Notes: generated by a model from the sequence alone, not told the origin. A stretch of DNA of 64,000 nucleotides from an uncultured Collinsella sp. (GCA_902495355.1 CABUWV010000005.1:62001-126000); one strand, 5' to 3'; positions 8,555 to 17,160 are shown, counted from the stretch's first letter. A program made the numbers and translations.

Positions 8555-8938
8555 ATGAGTGACTTGCTCAACCCTGCGAATCTCATCGTGCTTGCCGTGA
8601 TTGCCGTTGGCATGTTCTTTGGCCTGCGGCGCATTGTCGCTTCGACACACGGGAAGAGTTGTTGCAGCGATGGCGCGAACGGCAAGAAGGCCAAAAAGGT
8701 TGTTGTGACGGATACCGATCCGTCCCACTACCCCTATAGCGATGAGTTGCTCATCGGCGGTATGAGCTGCGATGGCTGTGCTCAAAACGTTGAGAATGCC
8801 CTCAATGCGCTGGACGGCGTGTGGGCAACGGTAACGTATGCGGATCACACGGCACGTGTGCGCTCTAAACAGCCGGTTGATCGTGGTGTTCTCGAGACGG
8901 CCGTGAAAGACGCGGGCTACTACGTCATGACGCTGTAA
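8555..8938 (+). CDS. Membrane-anchored heavy-metal-associated (HMA) domain protein
   Basis: 127 aa. Residues about 8-27 form one membrane segment (NLIVLAVIAVGMFFGLRRI), followed by a short linker with a CC pair (KSCCSDG). The C-terminal 70 residues are an HMA domain with the metal site GMSCDGCAQNVENAL, as in copper chaperones and P-type ATPase N-domains. It probably binds Cu(I) or a similar soft metal at the inner membrane face. GAAAGGGGA lies upstream of the ATG. It is a single gene, divergent from DUF3793, with no metal ATPase beside it in this window, so the partner is unknown. Confidence 0.85.
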   Translation: MSDLLNPANLIVLAVIAVGMFFGLRRIVASTHGKSCCSDGANGKKAKKVVVTDTDPSHYPYSDELLIGGMSCDGCAQNVENALNALDGVWATVTYADHTARVRSKQPVDRGVLETAVKDAGYYVMTL

Positions 8939-8964
8939 GCGCCGCCCTGGATGCGCTTCCTTGG

Positions 8965-9390
8965 CTAGGCTCGTCCGCGCAGTTCGATGTCTTGGATGTC
9001 GTCGAAGTCGATGGCGATATCCCTGAGTTTGAGCAGCTTAAATGCGGGTAACACTTCGTCGAGAATGCCCGTGCGGCTACGATAGCCGTACATATCGTAA
9101 TAGGTGACGCGCACCAGGTCGCCGCGTTTGAGGCCCTCGAGCTTTTTCGAAAGCTCGAGGGCTTTTTCTTCCGTGAGTTCGCATTTGGGCTCAACAGTGA
9201 TCTCTTGTTTGCGCACGAGCTCGTAGTATCCCGTGAGGGCGGCAAAGGGCATAAACTGCGCGGCACGGCCGGCGCGGACGGCGCCGTTGGCGGTGAGCTT
9301 GGGATCGGCGGATCGACGTCTTCCCTCGGGGTCCGCTAGACGTTCAAAAGGCGTCGGTGGCCGCATCGGCTGCTGTTGGGACTTAGGCAC
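8965..9390 (-). CDS. YolD-like family protein
   Basis: 141 aa, recognised by AVRAGRAAQFMPFAALTGYYE in the first half and GDLVRVTYYDMYGYRSRTG in the second, an SH3/Sm-like fold. YolD-type proteins sit beside UvrX-type Y-family polymerases in Bacillus phages and hosts (the yolD-uvrX and yqjX-yqjW pairs), and are thought to assist or regulate them. The GTG start overlaps the end of the polymerase gene by 8 bases, with AGGAGGA inside the polymerase frame, so the two are translationally coupled. Confidence 0.85.
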   Translation of the reverse strand: MPKSQQQPMRPPTPFERLADPEGRRRSADPKLTANGAVRAGRAAQFMPFAALTGYYELVRKQEITVEPKCELTEEKALELSKKLEGLKRGDLVRVTYYDMYGYRSRTGILDEVLPAFKLLKLRDIAIDFDDIQDIELRGRA

Positions 9391-10888
9391 GATGTCCTCC
9401 TACCTGATCGTTACGTTCGCGTGCAGTGGCGCCGGCGGTAAAGCTTAATCCCTTGACGAGTGCGTTTTTGCCGTACTTGCCCTTTACGGCCAGGACGGCG
9501 CGCGCCAGGTCGCGCTCGCGCTCATCGGCCTCGATATCGCTGAACAGATCGATGGTGGCAAATTCTTCGGGCATCAGATTGCCAAAGCCCAGATTGATGC
9601 GCTTGACCGGTCGCTTGGGGTCGACCGTCTGCGCCCAGAGCTCATCGAAATAGCCCATGATCTTCTTAAACGAATTGGTGCGCTCGGGCAGCTTGCGCGA
9701 GGCGTTGGAGTGTGCAAAGAGCGCGGCATAGCCACCGCGCGGCTTGCCACCGTGCTCGCCCACAAAGATGCCGTCAATTGCCTGAGCCTCTCGTACCAAA
9801 CGCCGGCGTTCATCGTCGCGCTGAACGGGCTTGGGCGCGCGGGGCGCGAGCTCGGGGCCGGCGGTTGCGGCGGGCTCGATGCTCGATGTGCTTGAGCGCA
9901 GGTGCCCGCATCCGTCCACATATTGCGCTGTGCCGCTGGCGTCGAGGCGGCGTATGTCGGCGCGCTCGCTCGCGTAGCCTACAAAGAGCGAGATGCTGTT
10001 GCACACCACGTGCTTATCGACTAAGTCCAGCACAGCGTTGTCGACCATCTCGCGCAAGACGGTGTAGGCCTGTTCATAGGCATAGCCTTTCGAGAGCACC
10101 TGTCCTGTGGTAGTTGAGGTTGCCTGCGGGCGATAGGCCTGAATATCGGCGATAGTTGTCGGCTCGCGCCCGAAGGCGTGGTCGATGAGATACTCGGCAT
10201 TGACGCCGAGCTCGTCGTAGAGCAGGTTTTCGTCGAGCGCGGCGACGCCCATCAGATCGTAGACGCCGTATTTTTCGAGTCGTGCTGCCACGCCGGGCCC
10301 AATGCCCCAGATGTCGGTGATGGGGCGATGGGGCCAGATCTCCTTGCGAAAGGTCTCGTCATCGAGTATGCCGATGCGGCTGGGTACGTGCTTGGCGGTA
10401 ATGTCGAGTGCCACCTTGGCCTGGAATAGGTTGGGGCCGATGCCAACCGTTGCCGTGATGCCGGTGCGCGCCAGGACCTCGTCGCGCAACATGCAGGCGA
10501 AGCCTTCAGCGTCGGTGTGATAGAGGTCCAGATAGGGCGTCACGTCGATAAAGCATTCGTCGATGGAGTAGACGTGCACGTCCTGTGGGCTGACGAATTC
10601 CAGATAGATACCGTAGATTTGCGCCGACACCTCCATGTAGTGCTGCATGCGCGGTACGGCCTTGATGTAGTCGATACCGTCGGGAATCTCGAACAGGCGA
10701 CAGCGGTTATGGATTCCGAGGTCTTTCATGGCCTGTGTGATGGCAAGGCAGATGGTCGTGCGCCCGCGCGATTCGTCGGCAACGACCAGGTTGGTGGTGA
10801 GCGGGTCGAGCCCGCGGTCGACGCACTCGACGCTGGCGTAGAACGTCTTGAGGTCGATGCAGATATAGGTGTGACGCTCGTGTCCCAC
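9383..10888 (-). CDS. Y-family DNA polymerase of the UvrX type
   Basis: 501 aa translesion polymerase. Seen: first active-site Asp in CIDLKTFYASVECV, where UvrX and YqjW also have DLK; ESRGRTTICLA finger region; catalytic VYSIDECFIDV with adjacent Asp-Glu; and IWGIGPGVAARLEKYGV helix-hairpin-helix. The C-terminal third is the little-finger domain and contains an unusual charged, proline-rich insertion near residues 330-370. The GTG at 10888 follows GGGAGGA. A LexA-type box lies 30 bases upstream, so it should be induced by DNA damage. A missing beta-clamp motif cannot be judged by eye. Confidence 0.92.
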   Translation of the reverse strand: MGHERHTYICIDLKTFYASVECVDRGLDPLTTNLVVADESRGRTTICLAITQAMKDLGIHNRCRLFEIPDGIDYIKAVPRMQHYMEVSAQIYGIYLEFVSPQDVHVYSIDECFIDVTPYLDLYHTDAEGFACMLRDEVLARTGITATVGIGPNLFQAKVALDITAKHVPSRIGILDDETFRKEIWPHRPITDIWGIGPGVAARLEKYGVYDLMGVAALDENLLYDELGVNAEYLIDHAFGREPTTIADIQAYRPQATSTTTGQVLSKGYAYEQAYTVLREMVDNAVLDLVDKHVVCNSISLFVGYASERADIRRLDASGTAQYVDGCGHLRSSTSSIEPAATAGPELAPRAPKPVQRDDERRRLVREAQAIDGIFVGEHGGKPRGGYAALFAHSNASRKLPERTNSFKKIMGYFDELWAQTVDPKRPVKRINLGFGNLMPEEFATIDLFSDIEADERERDLARAVLAVKGKYGKNALVKGLSFTAGATARERNDQVGGHRA

Positions 10889-10917
10889 GCGTCCTCCCAT
10901 CAAACACATGTTCTTAT

Positions 10918-10931
10918 CGAATACTTGTTCG
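10918..10931. promoter_or_regulatory. LexA (SOS) box upstream of the Y-family polymerase
   Basis: CGAATACTTGTTCG has dyad symmetry with one mismatch and fits the Gram-positive LexA consensus CGAAC-N4-GTTCG closely. Its place just upstream of a mutagenic polymerase makes SOS control very likely. Confidence 0.7.
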
Positions 10932-10960
10932 ATAATACCCGCTCATCTGGACATCGTCAA

Positions 10961-10996
10961 AACCTGCCAAAAAGGGACTAGTTTGTTTTGGTAGGT
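10961..10996. repeat. Repeat family 2, copy A (CCTGCCAAAA hairpin)
   Basis: CCTGCCAAAA (10963-10972) pairs with TTTTGGTAGG (10986-10995) with one G-T pair, around the core GGGACTAG. Related copies are at 11662-11725 and 53085-53123, where the core reads GGGACAGG. Confidence 0.7.
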
Positions 10997-11126
10997 ATGG
11001 TCGTGCGGCTGCATCGGGTTTTTTTAACGCAGCTCTAAAGAGTGCGAAACAGCTCGGAAAACCTTGCTTCGTAGCATGAGCCTAACAATCGATACCGCCT
11101 ATACGCACGGAAGGGCTGTGGGAAAG

Positions 11127-11651
11127 ATGGTCAATTATGGGTTTGGTATGCCGACACGCTTGGTTGCGGATGGGGACGTGGCTCGCTGGTGCGGGCGATT
11201 GGTTGCCCACTATGGCGGCACTAAGGCACTGGTCGTGCTGGGAGGCGACAAGCACACGCGTGATGAGCTTGTCTCGGCGGCACTCGGCTCGCTTGATCGA
11301 GCTCTGCTCGAGCGCGTGCTTTTCCGCTGCGGCTCGGTTGAGGGCGACGGGGGAGACGAGCTGATCGACGAAGCCGTGGCCCTGGCGACCGACGAAGGGG
11401 TGGACTTTGTATTGGCGATTGGCGATGCCGATACTGCTGGCTTTGCGCGCGAACTCGCGCGTCGCATGGCGGCGCTCGATGCCGGCGAAGACGGTTTTGT
11501 CCCTTATGGATGCATTGTCTTGGAGGGCAAGGTGCCTGCTGTCGTGGGCGTCGGCGAGGTTCCCGTTTTTGCCATCATCGCGCCCGAACTGCTGGAGGGC
11601 ATTGGGTCTCCTCTGCGTGAGTTGCTCGGCAGCGTGTGCGCCGCGGCCTAG
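11127..11651 (+). CDS. Truncated iron-containing alcohol dehydrogenase-like protein (N-terminal domain only)
   Basis: About 174 aa from the chosen ATG. The start, NYGFGMPTRLVADGD, followed by GGTKALVVLGGDKHTRDEL, matches the nucleotide-binding half of Fe-ADH/BDH-type enzymes, which run to about 380-400 aa. The C-terminal metal-binding half with its His ligands is absent, and the tail after VPYGCIVLEG no longer matches. It is probably a degraded gene or a stand-alone fold. The start is uncertain: ATG 11127 has GGGAAAG close by, while ATG 11076 and TTG 11064 are in frame. Repeat family 2 copies lie on both sides. Confidence 0.5.
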   Translation: MVNYGFGMPTRLVADGDVARWCGRLVAHYGGTKALVVLGGDKHTRDELVSAALGSLDRALLERVLFRCGSVEGDGGDELIDEAVALATDEGVDFVLAIGDADTAGFARELARRMAALDAGEDGFVPYGCIVLEGKVPAVVGVGEVPVFAIIAPELLEGIGSPLRELLGSVCAAA

Positions 11652-11661
11652 TATTTGGCAT

Positions 11662-11725
11662 AAAGGGATGGGTTATTTTTGGTTGGTAAAGCGTTTGACC
11701 TGCCAAAATAAACCTGTCCCTTTTT
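11662..11725. repeat. Repeat family 2, copy B (long hairpin with T-run)
   Basis: AAAGGGATGGGTTATTTTTG (11662-11681) pairs imperfectly with a right arm starting CCTGCCAAAATAAACC at 11699 and ending GTCCCTTTTT at 11725. It could terminate transcription after the short ADH-like gene. Shared core with the other copies: GGGACAGGTTTATT on the opposite strand. Confidence 0.7.
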
Positions 11726-11850
11726 GGTCGGTTGCCGTTTGGGGGCCGATTGGCAACGCTCGCTGATTATAGTCTTGACCTGCGCTAGAATAGTGGCATC
11801 TGAATGTCCGGGCGCATGGAGGCGTGCGCCCGTATGCTGAGGAGGACTCT

Positions 11851-13545
11851 ATGGCAACTGTTGCCGCACCTATCGATGCTACGTCGACTGCCGCTTGGAA
11901 GGCACTCGAGGCTCATCAAGAGAAGCTCGAGGCCGAAGGTATCGACCTCAAGGCCTGGTTCGCCGCCGATGCCGAGCGCGTGAACAAGCTGAGCTTTGAC
12001 GCCGGTGACCTGCACTTCGATCTGTCGAAGAACCTGGTGACCGATGAGACCGTCAAGCTGCTGTGCGATCTTGCCCGCGAGGTGAAGCTCGAGGAGCGCC
12101 GCGACGCCATGTTCTCCGGCGAGCACATCAACACCACCGAGGACCGCGCCGTCCTGCACACCGCGCTGCGCCGCCCGGCAAGCGAGAAGGGCCAGCTCAT
12201 CGTTGACGGCCAGGATGTCGTCGCCGACGTGCACGAGGTCCTCGACCGCATGTATGCCTTCGCCGAGCGCGTGCGCTCCGGTGAGTGGAAGGGTGTTACC
12301 GGCAAAAAGATCGAGCACCTGGTGTCCATCGGCATCGGCGGCTCCGACCTGGGCCCGGTCATGGCTTACGAGGCCCTGCGTCCCTATGCCGACGCCGGTA
12401 TTGATTGCCGCTATATCTCCAACATCGATCCCAACGACCAGGCCGAGAAGCTCAAGGGTTTGGATCCCGAGACCACGCTCGTGATCATCGTCTCCAAGAC
12501 CTTCACCACGCTCGAGACCCTCACCAACGCCCGTGAGGTCAAGACCTGGATGCTCGAGCAGCTCAAGGCTCAGGGCGCCATCGATGGCTCCGATGAGCAG
12601 AACGCCGAGGCCGTGGCAAAGCACTTCGTCGCCGTTTCCACCGCACTCGAGAAGGTCGAGGCCTTCGGCATCGACCCCGCCAACGCCTTTGGTTTCTGGA
12701 ATTGGGTCGGCGGCCGCTACTCCGTCGACTCCGCCGTGGGCCTGTCGCTGATCGTCGTGCTCGGCCCCGAGCGTTTCCAGCAGTTCCTTGAGGGCTTCCA
12801 CGCCATCGACGAGTACTTCTGCAACACGCCGCTCGAGAACAATGCCGTCGCGCTGATGGGTCTGCTCAACGTCTGGTACGTCAACTTCTTCGGTTCCAAG
12901 AGCCATGCCGTGCTGCCGTACTGCCAGTACCTGCACCGTTTCCCGGCCTACCTGCAGCAGCTCACCATGGAGTCCAACGGCAAGCATGTCCGCTGGGACG
13001 GTAGCGCCGTGACCTCCGACACCGGTGAGATCTTCTGGGGCGAGCCCGGCACCAACGGCCAGCATGCCTTCTACCAGCTGCTGCACCAGGGCACCGTGGT
13101 GGTTCCGGCCGATTTCATCGCCTTCGCCAATACTGCCAACCCTGCGACCGATAGCGGCCAGGACGTGCATGAGCTGTTCCTGGGCAACTTCCTGGCCCAG
13201 ACCAAGGCGCTCGCCTTTGGCAAGACGGCCGACGAGGTTCGTGCCGAGGGCACGCCCGAGCAGATCGTCCCGGCCCGTTGCTTTGAGGGCAACCGCCCGA
13301 CGACCTCGATCTTCGGCGACACGCTGACCCCGTTTGCGCTCGGCGAGCTCATCGCCCTGTACGAGCACATCACGTTTGTCGAGGGCACGGTCTGGGGCAT
13401 CGACTCCTACGACCAGTGGGGCGTCGAGCTGGGCAAGCAGCTTGCCAAGCAGATTACCCCGGCCTTCCACGACGACGCCGCCAAGGCCGAGCAGGACGCT
13501 TCGACCCAGGCGCTCATCGAGTTCTACCGCGCGCATCGCAAGTAG
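11851..13545 (+). CDS. pgi: Glucose-6-phosphate isomerase
   Basis: 564 aa, cytoplasmic; interconverts glucose-6-phosphate and fructose-6-phosphate in glycolysis. Seen: phosphate-binding SIGIGGSDLGPVMAYEAL, SKTFTTLETLTNA, the PGI signature region FGFWNWVGGRYSVDSAVGLS, and ESNGKHVRWDG with GEPGTNGQHAFYQLLHQG carrying the catalytic Glu/His region. Length is in the long-PGI class. GAGGAGG lies upstream of the ATG. A bidirectional terminator follows at 13578. It is a single-gene unit. High confidence. Confidence 0.97.
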   Translation: MATVAAPIDATSTAAWKALEAHQEKLEAEGIDLKAWFAADAERVNKLSFDAGDLHFDLSKNLVTDETVKLLCDLAREVKLEERRDAMFSGEHINTTEDRAVLHTALRRPASEKGQLIVDGQDVVADVHEVLDRMYAFAERVRSGEWKGVTGKKIEHLVSIGIGGSDLGPVMAYEALRPYADAGIDCRYISNIDPNDQAEKLKGLDPETTLVIIVSKTFTTLETLTNAREVKTWMLEQLKAQGAIDGSDEQNAEAVAKHFVAVSTALEKVEAFGIDPANAFGFWNWVGGRYSVDSAVGLSLIVVLGPERFQQFLEGFHAIDEYFCNTPLENNAVALMGLLNVWYVNFFGSKSHAVLPYCQYLHRFPAYLQQLTMESNGKHVRWDGSAVTSDTGEIFWGEPGTNGQHAFYQLLHQGTVVVPADFIAFANTANPATDSGQDVHELFLGNFLAQTKALAFGKTADEVRAEGTPEQIVPARCFEGNRPTTSIFGDTLTPFALGELIALYEHITFVEGTVWGIDSYDQWGVELGKQLAKQITPAFHDDAAKAEQDASTQALIEFYRAHRK

Positions 13546-13577
13546 TCGCTGCTGTTAACGCATCGCGCCTTATAGTC

Positions 13578-13609
13578 AGGGGCCCGTATCCTATCGGATG
13601 CGGGCCCCT
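13578..13609. terminator. Terminator between pgi and the convergent coupling-protein gene
   Basis: AGGGGCCCGTATCC (13578-13591) pairs with GGATGCGGGCCCCT (13596-13609), with one T-G pair and a 4-base loop. T-rich sequence follows on the plus strand. Confidence 0.85.
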
Positions 13610-13686
13610 TTGCTTTGCCGTGGTCCCGGGGCGCACGGCCTTTGTGGAACATTGCCGGGGCGCCGCGCACTGCGAGAACCCTGCGC

Positions 13687-14991
13687 CTAGATCTCGGCCT
13701 CCGCATGGCCTCGCTGCGCCTCGGGCAGCTCCCCGTAGAGCGGATGGTCTTCGAGCCTAAAGCGCTCGACCTGTTCTGGAGTGCGACCGCGTACAAAGAG
13801 CCACGAGCGATCGATTGGCGTCGCCATGAGCGTGCTGGGCAGCGCGTCGGCGCGGTCGGAAAACACCCGGGCACTCTCGGGATCCTGGAACGCCAGCACC
13901 AGATGCGTGTCGCAGTTGCCCATGATGGAGCGTGCGCGTGCCTCGCCATAGAGCGCATCGAGCTGGTTGGTCGACTGCAGCAGCAGCGTTGCCCAGATGT
14001 TGCGGCTTCGGATAATCGAGAGCACGTTGTCGATCTGGGGGATCTGCAGATTTGCGAAGTCATCGAGCATAAAGCGCACGGGCACGGGCAGGCTGCCGTC
14101 GGGCTGCCTATCGGCCTCGCGAATGAGGCCCATAAACGCCTGCGAAATAAAGAGGCCGGTCAGCGGATCGAGATTGCGGTCAATATCGCTCACGGTTACA
14201 AACAGGGCGCAGGGGGTGTGTCCCATGGAAGCGAAGTCCACCTGATGGCACTCACGATAGAGCTGTGCCGCACCGTCGAATCCCAGACACATGACCTTTT
14301 CGGCAAGGATGCCGACGATGCTCGCGTGCATGCGCTCGGCATTTTGCGTAATGGCGTAGCGCCGCCATAGCGAGAGGGCATAGCTTTGGGGGTCGGTCGT
14401 GATCAGGTCGTCAAACAATCGACCCGTGGCACCGTCCTGCAGGTGCTCGATCAGCTTGATGACCGAGCTGATCGTCTGCTCGTCGGCGGGTAGCTGTTCG
14501 GTGACGTAGGCGATAAGACACGACAGCAGGTTTGCCGCCGCATGATCCCAAAAAGGCTGGTTGTTGTCCTCGATGGGGCAGATGGCCTTTGCCACCGAGA
14601 GGATGTCCTGCTGGTTGGGCCTGCCGTCCGCCTTGCGGCGAATGTGCCTCAGGGGGTTGTAGCCGCAGCGCTCGATGCCGGGCGCAAGGGCCGGGACGGT
14701 GTTGAGGTCGGCGAAGTTGAGACATTGCACGCGGTAACCGTGGGCTGCCAGCACGGGTCCCACTTCGCGACAGAGCGTGCCTTTGGTGTCGAGCACGATG
14801 TAGCTTGCGTTCATTTGCAGCAGGTTGGGCTTGAGGACGTTGCGGGTCTTGCCGGCTCCCGAGGGGCCGATCACAAGTGCATTGTTGTTGAGTCCCGTTT
14901 GGCGGGTGTCGCAGGAAAGCGTTCGATCCTTGGCGAGGATGGTGGACGATGCGGACTCAGATGCGGCGAGGCGGCTGGCGAGGTTAGACAT
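13687..14991 (-). CDS. VirD4/TraG-type coupling ATPase (type IV secretion-like), short form
   Basis: 434 aa. Seen: Walker A IGPSGAGKTRNVLKPNLLQ, then YIVLDTKGTLCREVG; a Walker B-like FMLDDFANLQIPQIDNVL; and LLLQSTNQLDALYG, which match the TraG/TraD C-terminal ATPase. The usual N-terminal membrane segments are missing, so this would be a soluble hexameric DNA-pump-like protein. It overlaps the ClpP-like gene by 8 bases, so the two are co-translated. No relaxase, VirB4 or integrase is seen nearby. It may be a relic of a conjugative element or have another role. The gene start is set by the ATG at 14991. Confidence 0.8.
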   Translation of the reverse strand: MSNLASRLAASESASSTILAKDRTLSCDTRQTGLNNNALVIGPSGAGKTRNVLKPNLLQMNASYIVLDTKGTLCREVGPVLAAHGYRVQCLNFADLNTVPALAPGIERCGYNPLRHIRRKADGRPNQQDILSVAKAICPIEDNNQPFWDHAAANLLSCLIAYVTEQLPADEQTISSVIKLIEHLQDGATGRLFDDLITTDPQSYALSLWRRYAITQNAERMHASIVGILAEKVMCLGFDGAAQLYRECHQVDFASMGHTPCALFVTVSDIDRNLDPLTGLFISQAFMGLIREADRQPDGSLPVPVRFMLDDFANLQIPQIDNVLSIIRSRNIWATLLLQSTNQLDALYGEARARSIMGNCDTHLVLAFQDPESARVFSDRADALPSTLMATPIDRSWLFVRGRTPEQVERFRLEDHPLYGELPEAQRGHAEAEI

Positions 14992-15601
14992 GGGCGACCT
15001 CCTTGGTGGTCGAGAGGATTTCGTGGGCAAAGCCGAGCTCGACGGCGCGCTCGGCCGAAAGGTAGGTGTCTTTTGCAGTGAGGGACTGGATGCGCTTGGG
15101 CGTGAGGCCGCTGCGGTCCGAGAGGATTTGCGTGAGGGTCTTGCGGGTCTGCATGAGACGCCGGCTGGTTTCCTGCAGCGCAAGTGCCGAGCCGCCTGCC
15201 CCCTGGGGGATCAGCGGGTCGTGAATCATGAGCTCTGCATGGGGCGCCATACGGCGATCGTCGCCGCCCATAAAGATCACGGCGCCCATGGACGCGGCGA
15301 ATTCCAGGCAGACGGTGCGGATGGGGCACGATGCGAGGCGCATGGCGTCATAGATCGCAAGACCCGATCGCACGCTTCCGCCGGCGCTGGCGACAAATAT
15401 GGTGATGGGGCGGCTGGGGTCGGTGGCATCGAGCAGGCGGATCTGCTGGCATAGGTCGTGGGCCATCGGGGTTTCGATGTTTCCTATGACGGAGAGCTCG
15501 CGACGGGCGAGCATCTCATCGTAAATGCTGGTGAGCGTGATACCTCGGGCGGATTCACGCATGGTGAGGGGGCTGATGATGGGGGAATGATTGGTGTCCA
15601 T
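14984..15601 (-). CDS. ClpP-like serine protease
   Basis: 205 aa ClpP fold. The catalytic triad can be placed: Ser in LEFAASMGAVIFMGG (usually GQAASMGA), His in HAELMIHDPLIPQGAG, and Asp in SDRSGLTPKRI or nearby. FVASAGGSVRSGLAIYDAM is the oligomer/active-site strand. It differs from housekeeping ClpP and resembles phage- or element-borne ClpP homologues. GGAG precedes the ATG at 15601. It lies between an unknown protein and a coupling ATPase in a three-gene minus-strand unit, so its substrate may be element-specific. Confidence 0.85.
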   Translation of the reverse strand: MDTNHSPIISPLTMRESARGITLTSIYDEMLARRELSVIGNIETPMAHDLCQQIRLLDATDPSRPITIFVASAGGSVRSGLAIYDAMRLASCPIRTVCLEFAASMGAVIFMGGDDRRMAPHAELMIHDPLIPQGAGGSALALQETSRRLMQTRKTLTQILSDRSGLTPKRIQSLTAKDTYLSAERAVELGFAHEILSTTKEVAHV

Positions 15602-15664
15602 GAGGACTCCTTTCTGTTGGTGGTGCTGTGGAATAGAGTCGCTGCCCACGGAGGGGCTGGCGGG

Positions 15665-16555
15665 CTACAGGGTTCGTCCGAGCCTGAGATCGAGCTCGGT
15701 TGTGGGGCAGGCTGCCTGTCCGTGCGGCTCGCAAGCGCCAAGGGCTCCAAAGCGATGGAGCGTTGCGACGGGCGTGGTGTAGGCGAGCCGCAGCTGATGC
15801 TCGATAGGGGCACATCCGTCATTTTTGTAATGAGCCGCGTAGTACTGCGCGATGCTGGCGTTCATCTCGCTGCCATTGCGATGGCGCTCAAACTGGCGTC
15901 TGCAGGTCTCGATGATCTTTGCTACTGACTTGGGTGCCGTCGCGGGAACAAGGGCGAGATAGCCCTCAAATAGCTCGTTGATGCTCAGGAGGCACAGCAG
16001 GTCGATCAGCGTCCTTATGGCTGCTCCCCCGGCAGAAAAGTGCGCGGTCATGCGGTTATATCGGTTGCGGTCGACGATGGCCGCATGGGGTCTTGGAGTT
16101 TTCTGCCCCGTGGTCCCGGGCTTTTGCCGCGCCTGTGTATTGAGCTCGACGTTGCAGCGCTTGAGGCCGTCCAACGGAAGGAACAGTGCGGTGCGCAGGG
16201 TGTTCCGCTTGCTTTCGAGTTCATGACGCTCGTCGGGTTCCCATTCGAGCTTGAGTTTCGTGTCGAGTGCCGTAAGCATATGGGCTAGGCAGCCTACGGT
16301 AAGAACGTACGAATCGTTGTCGCGTTTTGGGGCATAGGGGTCTGTCAGCTTGCGAATGTCGGGGTCGCCCATGATCTTTGTGCAGCGCTTCAGCAGTTGA
16401 GGGTGGTCGGCCAAGATCGTCGCGAGCGGTAGCGACGCGTAGTTCTTGACGGTCGCGGCGGCAAAGGCGGCGTCATATTCGTTTGCATATGCTCGCTCAA
16501 TGCGGGCATCCAGAATGCTTTTCTTATCGCCGTCTTGAGCGTGGTTGTTTTTCAT
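15665..16555 (-). CDS. Hypothetical protein, first gene of the ClpP/TraG-like unit
   Basis: 296 aa, not recognised. The protein is charged, largely helical and without membrane segments; RDNDSYVLTVGCLAHMLTAL and IRTLIDLLCLLSINELFEGY are hydrophobic helical stretches, and the C-terminus ends in a Gly/Pro/Leu-rich tail. TTGGAGAAG precedes the ATG at 16555. The frame stays open upstream to 16711 and would add a His-rich leader (several HIT-HG and HEHQ units), but that stretch has no ribosome site and looks like an unstructured CA-rich leader RNA. It is followed after 63 bases by the ClpP-like gene. Confidence 0.55.
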   Translation of the reverse strand: MKNNHAQDGDKKSILDARIERAYANEYDAAFAAATVKNYASLPLATILADHPQLLKRCTKIMGDPDIRKLTDPYAPKRDNDSYVLTVGCLAHMLTALDTKLKLEWEPDERHELESKRNTLRTALFLPLDGLKRCNVELNTQARQKPGTTGQKTPRPHAAIVDRNRYNRMTAHFSAGGAAIRTLIDLLCLLSINELFEGYLALVPATAPKSVAKIIETCRRQFERHRNGSEMNASIAQYYAAHYKNDGCAPIEHQLRLAYTTPVATLHRFGALGACEPHGQAACPTTELDLRLGRTL

Positions 16556-17160
16556 AGCTTCTCCAATCGGTTGATGTTCGTGCTGTTTGTTGATGTGTTG
16601 GTTGTCGTGAGTGATGTGCTTGCCGTGGGTGATGTGCTGACGTTGGGGTGCTATGCGGTTTTCAATGAGCCCGTGAGGCAGTTGCTGCAGGGGCGGGATG
16701 GAACGGCCCATGCAAGGCGGAAGGCATCGTGCTCAAAATCGAGACAGCAATGCCCTGGGCGCCTCACATGTGGCAGTTACCTCATTAAGTTGTCATTGCG
16801 TTTGGGGTTGTACTTTGCCGATCTTCCTTCTCTTACACGCTGAAAACTGAAACTGAATATGCTCGATCAAACGATGACCACCAGAGCGGTCATTTTTAAA
16901 GTACGTTCGTTTTGCTGATTTGACAAGACTAATTTTGAAATTTCTTTTCTACGGGATGAAACGAGGTTCGTGGAACGGTCGTGCTTGGCGTCGCCAGCTT
17001 TGCATGTGGTGGCTCAGCGTTTGACTGGAACGGTTGAGCCCCGAGATGGCGTCCCGTTCATGTTCGGGACAATATGACTTTTTACCTGTTGCAGACAGAG
17101 CCGCCGTGGGTGTTCTGTATGATGGCTCAGACAAGGTTGTTCAATGACAGGGAGGCATAT
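16556..17160. other. 605-base intergenic region, A/T-rich in the middle
   Basis: No gene is supported. Minus-strand leader with CACATCAC-type repeats (16580-16660), a promoter candidate (16898-16926), an inverted repeat ATGACC/GGTCAT (16874-16893) that could be its operator, and a plus-strand hairpin GTCCCG/CGGGAC (17051-17070) before the HAD gene. TATGAT near 17117 may be the HAD gene's -10 box. The drop in GC here fits the edge of an acquired segment. Confidence 0.45.
16898..16926 (-). promoter_or_regulatory. Promoter candidate for the unknown-ClpP-TraG unit
   Basis: On the minus strand TTGTCA (16921-16926) and TACTTT (16898-16903) are 17 bases apart. A 6-bp dyad, ATGACC/GGTCAT, lies immediately downstream. 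Confidence 0.45.

Noticed and set aside
13687..16555. Calling the ClpP/TraG-like unit a complete integrative conjugative element
   Set aside because: No integrase, relaxase, VirB4 or attachment site could be found in the window.
16535..16843. A plus-strand frame of 102 codons in the intergenic region after the unknown-ClpP-TraG unit
   Set aside because: No ribosome site or homology; opposite the leader of a better supported gene.
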